In this document: piece by piece, positions 1-5,018 of the stretch | Layout of the letters: each line of letters starts with the position of its first letter | Numbering within the stretch: the first letter of the stretch is position 1 | NCBI GenBank assembly: GCA_028275145.1 | Contig: JAQCNG010000043.1 | Span: 1 to 5,018, forward strand | Direction: 5' to 3' | From: Halovenus sp. | Lineage (GTDB): Archaea; Halobacteriota; Halobacteria; Halobacteriales; Haloarculaceae | DNA length: 5,018 nt | Position numbers and translations under genes: made by a program | Notes under the pieces: model-generated | What the model was told of the DNA's origin: nothing | The model's database searches: none | What the model saw: only the letters and a program-made list of their open reading frames with translations

Positions 1-2522
1 CTCAGCACCGCCAGTGGACTCATCGCGATGATGGTCGTCGCCGCCGCCATCCCGATTATCCAGAACGCCTTCCGGAACCGGCTCTGGAACACCCGTCCTG
101 TCTCCACCTGCTCCTTTCGCTGGAGAATCTCGTCTGCCATGATAATCAGGTCGTCGAGACCTGTCCCGATGACGGCGATGAGGCCGGCGATGTGCGAGAG
201 GTCGAGCGCCAGCCCGACAACCGACGCGAACCCGAGCAACAGGAACACCTCGCTGCTGGCGGTCAGCAACATCGGGATGGCGATGCGGACGTCCCGGTAC
301 CAGTAGTAGACAACCGCAGAGACCGAGAGCCAGGCGACCAGCGCCGTCAGCAGTGCGAGCGGCTTGAACTGCTGTGCGAGGCTGGGCGAGATGAACGACT
401 CGGTGACGATCTCGATATCGGTGGGGAGTTCGCCCGCCCGGATGTTCACCTCCAGCTCCTGGGCCTCCTGGTAGCTGCCGGTCTGCATCACGAACCGCGG
501 GTCCTGTGCGAACCCGCCGGAGTTTATCGTCTCGGCGAGGTCGCCACCCATGCTGGAGCCGTAGACGTACTCGCCGTCGACGACGGTGAACAGGCAGTAC
601 TGACTCTCGTGCTGGGGCGCAGGCTCGTCGAAGACCTCCTCGTCGAAAAAGCAGTTGCCGACCCCCTGGGGGGAGGTGAGACCGCCCGCCTGTGTCACGC
701 TCGCGAACCGCTGGCCGGCCTCACCGGTCAGCGCAATCGGGACGTGTGGCTGTGGCGTCTGGGCGTCCCCCCGCTGTGCCGAGTCGACGCTGTCGATGTC
801 GTCCTGTGTCAGCAACACGGTCTGGTTGTACACCGTCGTCCCGTTTTCGGTGGTTTCGGGGAAGCCGGCGACAATCTGCACGCGGCCGGTCTCCGAGATG
901 ATGTCCCGCAGCTCTCCGCGGGTGACACCCGGCACCTCGGCGACGATGAAGTTCTCGCCGGTGACGGCGCTGCTCGTGAACACGTCCGCACCGGAGAACC
1001 CGGTCTGGTCGACGCGGTCCGTGATGGTCGTGACGGCGTTCTGGCGGGTCGCGCTGGTCACACCCTCCCGGATGTCGCCCGTGCTGACGGTCAGTCCGGC
1101 CGCACCGAGCGCGTCGGCGAACTCGGCCTGGGTGACGTTCTGCGTGTAGAGCTCGACAGCACCCTCCTGGACGCGTGTGCGGACGTTTATCTGCTCGATG
1201 TCGAGCTCGTCTGCGACTGTCCGTTCGACCTGGAACCCCCGGTCCGGGTTCAGGTCGAGCCCCTCGGCGGTCAGTCCCTGGAGTTTCCCGCGGATGCGGG
1301 CACCACCCGAGAGTTCCAGCCCGTACTGGAGGTTCGTCGGGTCGCCGAACGAGCCGTCGATGTCCTCGCCGAGTCGGTCGTCCGGGTCGATGAACTCGAT
1401 GTCTACCCCCGCGAGCGGGCCGTCGTCGCCGGTGACGACGCCCTCGACTGTCCCGGTGTCCACCCGGTCGAGTGCGATGTCCAGGCCGGTTCGCTCGTCG
1501 GCCGTGAGATTCACCTGTTGTTCGAACTCCCCGAACAGCAGTTCGTCGACGACCACGCTGTAGGACTGGGCGCCGAGTTCGACCTCGTACTCGCCGCTAC
1601 TGTCGGTGGTGGCGGCGGCCTGTTCGGCCCCGGTGGCGACGTCACGGACCGAGACTGTGACCCCCTCGACGGGTTCTCCGCCGGCGGTGACGGCTCCGCC
1701 GAGCGTTCCCGTCTCCCGCGGGGTCAGGTCGATATCGACCGTCTGTACCTGGTCGGCCTGAACCAGTACCGTGGTGCTACTGGACTCGAACCGGGGGTTG
1801 TCGACCGCCACCTCGACCTCACCGGTCTCGACGGTCAACTCGTAGCTGCCGTTCTCGTCGGTGGTCGTCGTGGCGACTGTCGTCCCCGTCGCGTTGTTGA
1901 CGGCCGCCACCTCGACCGCAGCGAGCGGCTCGCCGCCGCCGCGCACGGTCCCGTTGAGCGTGCCAGTGTCGACTGCGCTGGCGCTGATATCTACCGAGAC
2001 CGTCTCGCCCGCGGTGACCGAGAACGACTCCTCGACGATTGTGAGGCCCACCTCGTCGATGCGTGCGATGTACTCGCCGACCTCGAGTGTGGTTTCGAAG
2101 GTCCCGTCCGTGTCTGCGGTGACGGTCTGTTCGACGTCGTCTGTTCCGTTCTCCCGGAGTTCGACCGTCGCGCCCCCGACAGGCCCGCCGGGGCCGGTCA
2201 CCGTCCCGGAGACGGTCCCGGTCTCCCGGGCCGACAGGTCGATATCGGCCGTCGTCGTGTTGCCCTCGGTCACCTCGATATCAGTCTCGAACTCGCCGAA
2301 GCCGACCTCGTCGACGATGATATCGTACTCGCCGGTCGGGAGTTCGATGCCGTACTCGCCGGCGTCGTCGCTCGTCGCGGTGGCCACCGGGTCGGGCTGT
2401 GGCGGGTCTGCCCCGAACCCCTGCCCGCCGCCGGCACCCAGCGGGCCAAACAGCGCCAGCGCCGCCAGCAGACACAGCGCGACCAGCGCTATCACGCGCA
2501 GATTGTCGCGGATATCTATCAT
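1..2522 (-). CDS. secD: SecD, protein-export membrane subunit, with large repeat insertion (C-terminus off window)
   Basis: SecD pairs with SecF as an RND-like membrane complex that assists Sec-dependent export; archaea lack SecA, so its exact role there is unsettled. 840 codons are visible, with no stop before the left edge. Residues 8-28 form TM1. Residues about 46-390 are a tandem beta-sandwich insertion, listed separately. The SecD core follows: LQYGLELSGG at 398-407, the extracytoplasmic P1 region to about 710 (with NIRAGELPTDIEIV near its end), TM2 about 719-742, TM3 about 747-772, TM4 about 776-797 with GTGLDD at 786-791, and the start of TM5 from about 824. The last stretch, ending SPLAVL, is typical SecD; I expect about 40 more residues including TM6. 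The ATG at 2522 overlaps the secF stop (ATGA), which fixes the start. The family core is about 500-550 residues, so this protein is some 340 longer. The frame is continuous, with no stop or frameshift. Identity is very secure; the insertion's role is unknown. Confidence 0.96.
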   Translation of the reverse strand, partial: MIDIRDNLRVIALVALCLLAALALFGPLGAGGGQGFGADPPQPDPVATATSDDAGEYGIELPTGEYDIIVDEVGFGEFETDIEVTEGNTTTADIDLSARETGTVSGTVTGPGGPVGGATVELRENGTDDVEQTVTADTDGTFETTLEVGEYIARIDEVGLTIVEESFSVTAGETVSVDISASAVDTGTLNGTVRGGGEPLAAVEVAAVNNATGTTVATTTTDENGSYELTVETGEVEVAVDNPRFESSSTTVLVQADQVQTVDIDLTPRETGTLGGAVTAGGEPVEGVTVSVRDVATGAEQAAATTDSSGEYEVELGAQSYSVVVDELLFGEFEQQVNLTADERTGLDIALDRVDTGTVEGVVTGDDGPLAGVDIEFIDPDDRLGEDIDGSFGDPTNLQYGLELSGGARIRGKLQGLTAEGLDLNPDRGFQVERTVADELDIEQINVRTRVQEGAVELYTQNVTQAEFADALGAAGLTVSTGDIREGVTSATRQNAVTTITDRVDQTGFSGADVFTSSAVTGENFIVAEVPGVTRGELRDIISETGRVQIVAGFPETTENGTTVYNQTVLLTQDDIDSVDSAQRGDAQTPQPHVPIALTGEAGQRFASVTQAGGLTSPQGVGNCFFDEEVFDEPAPQHESQYCLFTVVDGEYVYGSSMGGDLAETINSGGFAQDPRFVMQTGSYQEAQELEVNIRAGELPTDIEIVTESFISPSLAQQFKPLALLTALVAWLSVSAVVYYWYRDVRIAIPMLLTASSEVFLLLGFASVVGLALDLSHIAGLIAVIGTGLDDLIIMADEILQRKEQVETGRVFQSRFRKAFWIIGMAAATTIIAMSPLAVL
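1353..2387 (-). repeat. Tandem 85-residue (255-bp) beta-sandwich repeats inside secD
   Basis: This array covers SecD residues 46-390. Full units begin with TGT at residues 101, 186 and 271 (bases 1968-2222, 1713-1967, 1458-1712). A half unit precedes them (46-100, bases 2223-2387) and another follows (356-390, bases 1353-1457). Spacing is exactly 85 residues each time and aligns without gaps: the turn Gly falls at 55, 140, 225, 310; Tyr/Val at 66, 151, 236, 321; the Asp of the D-I motif at 93, 178, 263, 348. The consensus (TGTVxGxVTGxxxPVxGV start, TDxxGxY middle, GEYxIxVDE then DIDL end) resembles carboxypeptidase-regulatory-like or PEGA-like Ig folds. That family call comes from pattern recognition, not a profile search. 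Hand counts give about 21-23 identities of 55 between the first half unit and the matching part of each full unit. Unit ends alternate between RE and VD. The domains should lie outside the membrane, between TM1 and P1. Confidence 0.88.
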
Positions 2523-3388
2523 GCGCCGACTCCCTCGAACTTGTACCAGCGTAGCAGGCTCATGTTCATCATGTATGTGTTCATCAGGTCGGCCGTGAGG
2601 CCAAAGACCAGGATGAGCGCGATGTCGTCGAGCAGCGGAATCGCCAGATACCACGACACCAGAAACATCGTGGCCATCGCCGCAATCGATGTCAGCGTCA
2701 TCGAGACACCGGTCCGCATCGCCCGGTAGGCGCTCTCGTAGAACCCACCGTGCCGTCTGAGGACGTGATTGTTCAGCAGGATGTCCGAGTCCACGCTGTA
2801 CCCGATTATCATCAGCAGTGCGGCGACTGCGCCGAGCGAAAGCTCGATGTTGAGGACGTTCATCAGCGCGACCGGAATCACGATATCCGAGAACGCGGAG
2901 ATGACGACCGCGATACTCGGAACGAACGTCCGGAAGATCAACCCGACGAGCACACTCATCCCCGCAAAGGCGATGACGACGCCGAGCAGCGCCTCACGCT
3001 GGGTGTCCGACCCGAAGGACGCAGAGCGAGAGTCGATGGACTCCACCTCGGTTCCGACCTCTTGGGCGACGTCCTCGATTGCCTGTGTGTCGGTTTCCTG
3101 TGTGGTCACGATGTAGGAGTTGGCAGTCCCGACCGACCGGACACTCTCGACGCCGATACCGGCATCCGCGAACGCCGCCTCGATGTCACTCTGTGACGCG
3201 TCGTCCGCGGTCATCCGGAGTTCGGTCCCACCGGTGAAATCCAGCCCCAGCGAAACCGGCGACCCGGTGAGCAGGAACGCACCCAGGATGATGGCGAGCG
3301 CGACTCCGAGCGCCGCGAGCGGAATCGCCACCAACTGCCGGTTGTTGTAGTCCTCGTAAGGGACCCCCTCGACATCGAGACGTGCCAT
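2519..3388 (-). CDS. secF: SecF, protein-export membrane subunit
   Basis: SecF is the partner of SecD in the SecDF export-assisting membrane complex. The protein is 289 residues, the usual archaeal SecF size. TM1 is about 19-41, followed by the hallmark SLGLDFTGGTELRM at 46-59, then a small extracytoplasmic P1 domain to about 127. TM2 is about 132-152, TM3 about 156-178, TM4 about 182-202 with IGYSVDSDILLNNH at 195-208 (the SecF D-x-D motif region), TM5 about 230-250 and TM6 about 253-275. An in-frame ATG 60 bases further upstream (3448) is rejected because it lies beyond the TATA-like box, adds residues unlike SecF, and would remove the leaderless start. The stop TGA overlaps the secD ATG by two bases. 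The SecF-then-SecD order is the archaeal one, opposite to the usual bacterial secD-secF order. No key motif is missing. Confidence 0.96.
   Translation of the reverse strand: MARLDVEGVPYEDYNNRQLVAIPLAALGVALAIILGAFLLTGSPVSLGLDFTGGTELRMTADDASQSDIEAAFADAGIGVESVRSVGTANSYIVTTQETDTQAIEDVAQEVGTEVESIDSRSASFGSDTQREALLGVVIAFAGMSVLVGLIFRTFVPSIAVVISAFSDIVIPVALMNVLNIELSLGAVAALLMIIGYSVDSDILLNNHVLRRHGGFYESAYRAMRTGVSMTLTSIAAMATMFLVSWYLAIPLLDDIALILVFGLTADLMNTYMMNMSLLRWYKFEGVGA
2530..2536 (-). promoter_or_regulatory. Shine-Dalgarno-like site for secD
   Basis: GAGGGAG lies inside the last codons of secF, 7 bases before the secD ATG, and can pair with the archaeal 16S 3' end. With the ATGA overlap it suggests that secD is translated by re-initiation or internal initiation on the secFD message. 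This is expected for a downstream cistron in haloarchaea, while first genes are usually leaderless. The assignment is by motif and spacing only. Confidence 0.5.
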
Positions 3389-3410
3389 TGCCGACTTTCT
3401 GAGAGGGGCC

Positions 3411-3428
3411 CGAATAAGCCTTTTTGTC
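3411..3428 (-). promoter_or_regulatory. Probable secFD promoter (BRE/TATA-like)
   Basis: Read on the minus strand, an A-rich BRE-like stretch (ACAAAAAGG) is followed by CTTATTC, a TATA-like element centred near 3415. Its centre is about 26 bases from the secF ATG at 3388, so transcription would begin at or next to the start codon. There is no Shine-Dalgarno sequence before that ATG. Both points fit a leaderless haloarchaeal message. It is a motif call without mapped ends. Confidence 0.45.
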
Positions 3429-3530
3429 TCCCCGTGGTGACCCCCCATCCGGACCGCCAGACGTCTCTGTTGCCCGGACTGTCAGTCATCTCTGCCGGGC
3501 GGACGGCTGTCCGGACACGTCTCCAACCCG

Positions 3531-3547
3531 CACAAACCCTTTGCTGT
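3531..3547 (+). promoter_or_regulatory. Possible weak promoter of the small plus-strand gene
   Basis: CACAAA followed by CCCTTTGCTG lies with its centre about 26 bases before the ATG at 3567. This is the right place for a BRE and degenerate TATA box driving a leaderless transcript. The TATA match is poor, so confidence is low. With the secF promoter it would make the 3389-3566 gap a divergent promoter region; I see no gene in that gap. Confidence 0.3.
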
Positions 3548-3566
3548 TCGATGCTGTAGCCCTGGT

Positions 3567-3890
3567 ATGGCCGAGCCAGCAAACAGAGTCGTGCTCTCGT
3601 ATCCCGCAGACCTCTCGACCTGGGGCCGCGATACCGTCGAGGAGCGTCGGTTTCGCGCCTATCTCCGGAAGGCCCACGACACCGCCGCCGCCGGTGACCG
3701 CTGGGCGGAGTTCGTCGGTGTCGGTTGCTGCGGGAGCGCGCTTGACGTCCCGCTCCGGGTCGAACACGTCGAGGGTGGCACCGAACTGACGGGCGACACC
3801 GAGTTCGCGTTCACCGTCCGCGAGGCCTGTGACCTCGACGGCGGTTGGCGGGTCCAGAGCGAGGCCGGCCCCCGCGCCGAACCGCGGTGA
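3567..3890 (+). CDS. Small conserved-looking protein of unknown function (CGCCGS-type motif)
   Basis: This is a 107-residue soluble acidic protein with no membrane segment or signal peptide, so probably cytoplasmic. I cannot assign a function. It opens with NRVVLSYPADLSTWGRD (6-22), continues as a charged, likely helical stretch (24-49), then a Cys-rich core VGCCGSALDVPLRVEHVEGG (52-71, with C54 and C55), then a weaker acidic tail containing a third Cys at 88. The ordered YPADL-TWGRD and GCCGS-LDVPLRVEH blocks resemble a small conserved hypothetical that I recall from haloarchaea; this is memory, not a search result. The start is the first ATG in frame and has a possible leaderless promoter about 26 bases upstream. 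It lies 93 bases before pan2 on the same strand. Pan2 has its own promoter, so co-transcription is possible but not required. The vicinal cysteines could bind metal or act in redox chemistry, which is speculation. Confidence 0.8.
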   Translation: MAEPANRVVLSYPADLSTWGRDTVEERRFRAYLRKAHDTAAAGDRWAEFVGVGCCGSALDVPLRVEHVEGGTELTGDTEFAFTVREACDLDGGWRVQSEAGPRAEPR

Positions 3891-3941
3891 ACGACACAGG
3901 GCGCGGTCGGCCGGCCGGTTCGTCCGCCGAGCGGTCGAGGG

Positions 3942-3956
3942 CGAAGGGCCTATAAT
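3942..3956 (+). promoter_or_regulatory. pan2 promoter (BRE plus TATA box)
   Basis: CGAAGGGCC (BRE-like) directly precedes TATAAT at 3951-3956, the best archaeal promoter match in the window. The TATA centre is about 30 bases before the pan2 ATG at 3984. A transcript starting about 26 bases downstream would have a leader of only a few bases. No Shine-Dalgarno sequence precedes the ATG, consistent with near-leaderless translation. The rest of the 3891-3983 gap holds nothing else I recognise. Confidence 0.6.
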
Positions 3957-3983
3957 CGCCGGTTCCCAACTACCAACAGTCAG

Positions 3984-5018
3984 ATGTCCCGGAGTCCATC
4001 GCTTCCGGAGCGCCCGCGACTCGACCTCGACCCCGATATGACACCGTCGGAACGACTCGCGGCGCTCCGCAAACACTACAGCGAGGTGTTGCGCGTCAAC
4101 GCAAAGCTACAGCAGCAACTGAACACGGCCGAACGCCGTCAGGAAGACCTCACCGGACAGGTCGACAGGTTACAGCGGGAAAACGAGACGCTGAAGACCT
4201 CGTCGCTGTACGTCGCCACCGCCGAGGAACTCCTCGACGACGGCGTCGTCATCAAGCAACACGGCAACAACCAGGAGGTGCTGACCGAGGTATCGCCGAC
4301 GCTTCGGGGGGAGTTGGACGCCGGCGACCGGGTGGCTGTCAACGACTCCTTCTCGGTCAAGACGGTGCTGGAGGCCGAGACAGACGCCCGCGCCCAGGCG
4401 ATGCAGGTCGAACAGCGCCCCGAGACGGTGTACGACGACATCGGCGGACTCGAGGAGCAGATCCGCGAGGTCCGCGAGGCCGTCGAACAACCGCTCGTCC
4501 GCTCCGAGCAGTTCGATGCGGTCGGTATCGACCCGCCCTCCGGCGTGCTGTTGCACGGCCCGCCCGGCACCGGCAAGACGATGCTGGCGAAGGCCGTCGC
4601 AAACGAGACAAACGCCACGTTCATCAAGATGGCCGGCTCCGAACTCGTCCAGAAGTTCATCGGCGAGGGCGCACGCCTGGTGCGTGACCTGTTCGAACTC
4701 GCCAGCGAGCACGAACCCGCCATCATCTTCATCGACGAGATCGACGCCGTTGCCTCGACCCGCACCGAGTCGAAAACCTCCGGCGACGCGGAGGTCCAGC
4801 GCACGATGATGCAGCTGCTCTCGGAGATGGACGGGTTCGACGACCGGGGGGAGATTCGCATCATCGCCGCCACCAACCGCTTCGACATGCTCGACCGCGC
4901 CATCCTCCGGCCGGGCCGGTTCGACCGCCTCATCGAGGTGCCAAAGCCCGACGAGGAGGCCCGCGAGCGCATCCTCGAGATTCACACCCAGGAGATGAAC
5001 CTCGACGACGTCGACCTG
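3984..5018 (+). CDS. pan2: Proteasome-activating nucleotidase, PAN-B/Pan2 type (C-terminus off window)
   Basis: PAN is a hexameric AAA+ ATPase that unfolds cytoplasmic proteins and feeds them into the 20S proteasome. 345 codons are visible; the family runs to about 405-410 residues, so the last helical subdomain and the C-terminal HbYX gate-opening tail lie beyond the right edge. Residues 20-71 are an N-terminal coiled coil, about 75-130 the OB domain (with [14 protein letters not shown] at 90-103), then the AAA+ module. Visible motifs are Walker A GPPGTGKT 192-199, pore loop KFIG 224-227, Walker B IIFIDE 247-252, sensor-1 Asn 298, and Arg fingers R309 and R312 in LRPGRFD. The start is supported by the opening [15 protein letters not shown], which I recall as the Pan2/PanB N-terminus, and by the promoter just upstream; Met19 is a less likely start. 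The coiled-coil/OB junction reads LKTSSLY, without the proline found in PAN-A. Catalytic residues all look intact. Confidence 0.95.
   Translation, partial: MSRSPSLPERPRLDLDPDMTPSERLAALRKHYSEVLRVNAKLQQQLNTAERRQEDLTGQVDRLQRENETLKTSSLYVATAEELLDDGVVIKQHGNNQEVLTEVSPTLRGELDAGDRVAVNDSFSVKTVLEAETDARAQAMQVEQRPETVYDDIGGLEEQIREVREAVEQPLVRSEQFDAVGIDPPSGVLLHGPPGTGKTMLAKAVANETNATFIKMAGSELVQKFIGEGARLVRDLFELASEHEPAIIFIDEIDAVASTRTESKTSGDAEVQRTMMQLLSEMDGFDDRGEIRIIAATNRFDMLDRAILRPGRFDRLIEVPKPDEEARERILEIHTQEMNLDDVDL

Noticed and set aside
1353..2387. The repeat array as a separate gene or a frameshift/fusion artefact
   Set aside because: The frame is continuous from the ATG at 2522 through TM1, the array and the SecD core, with no stop and similar codon use. 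A true SecD TM1 precedes the array and the true P1 follows it directly.
192..2729. Very long plus-strand open frame (845 codons)
   Set aside because: It lies antisense to secD and the end of secF. Its open state follows from GC-rich third positions on the opposite strand; the protein is low-complexity and recalls no family, while the minus strand encodes clear SecD and SecF.
3419..3427. T-rich tract (CCTTTTTGT) as a plus-strand terminator
   Set aside because: No plus-strand gene ends here. On the minus strand the same bases read as an A-rich BRE-like stretch just upstream of the secF TATA-like box.
3389..3448. 20-residue N-terminal extension of SecF from an upstream ATG at 3448
   Set aside because: The extension is basic and unlike SecF, and it runs across the TATA-like element. 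The ATG at 3388 gives a normal-length SecF with a leaderless promoter.
3906..3918. GGCCGGCCGG self-complementary run after the small gene as a terminator hairpin
   Set aside because: It is simple GC alternation with no loop and no following T-tract, common by chance at this base composition.
3486..4076. Minus-strand open frame of 196 codons across the small gene and the pan2 promoter
   Set aside because: It covers the promoter and starts of two better-supported plus-strand genes, and its translation shows no recognisable motif.
4139..4985. Two minus-strand open frames of over 270 codons opposite pan2
   Set aside because: They are shadows of the pan2 codons; the plus-strand protein has every AAA+ motif in order.

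Overview
The window looks like a chromosomal piece of a halophilic archaeon (Halobacteria). The evidence is high GC with strong G/C preference at third codon positions, very acidic proteins (Asp/Glu rich, Lys poor), archaeal gene families (SecF-SecD order, a PAN proteasomal ATPase), and start codons preceded by BRE/TATA-like boxes about 26-30 bases upstream with no leader-borne Shine-Dalgarno sequence. I cannot name the genus from this sequence alone.

Layout: the left two thirds is a minus-strand operon, secF (2519-3388) followed by secD (1-2522, running off the left edge). The two overlap by the ATGA junction that suggests translational coupling. After a roughly 180-base divergent promoter region, a small plus-strand gene of unknown function (3567-3890, 107 aa) is followed, after a 93-base gap holding a good haloarchaeal promoter, by a PAN-B/Pan2-type proteasome-activating nucleotidase (3984 to the right edge, about 60 residues missing). 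So the window joins protein export (SecDF, membrane) with cytoplasmic protein unfolding and degradation (PAN). The two groups are divergently transcribed and nothing here shows that they share regulation.

The notable feature is inside SecD. Between the first transmembrane helix and the hallmark LQYGLELSGG motif, which should lie a few tens of residues after that helix, there are about 345 extra residues. They form an array of carboxypeptidase-regulatory-like (Ig/transthyretin-type beta-sandwich) repeats with an exact, gap-free 85-residue period. It has three full units flanked by a C-terminal half unit at the start and an N-terminal half unit at the end, which together equal one more unit. 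Topology places this array on the extracytoplasmic side, and it carries six N-glycosylation sequons. I infer an extra outward-facing appendage on the SecDF complex in this lineage; its function is unknown.

The rest (SecF, the core of SecD, Pan2) looks intact and ordinary, apart from the absence of a proline at the coiled-coil/OB junction of the PAN.
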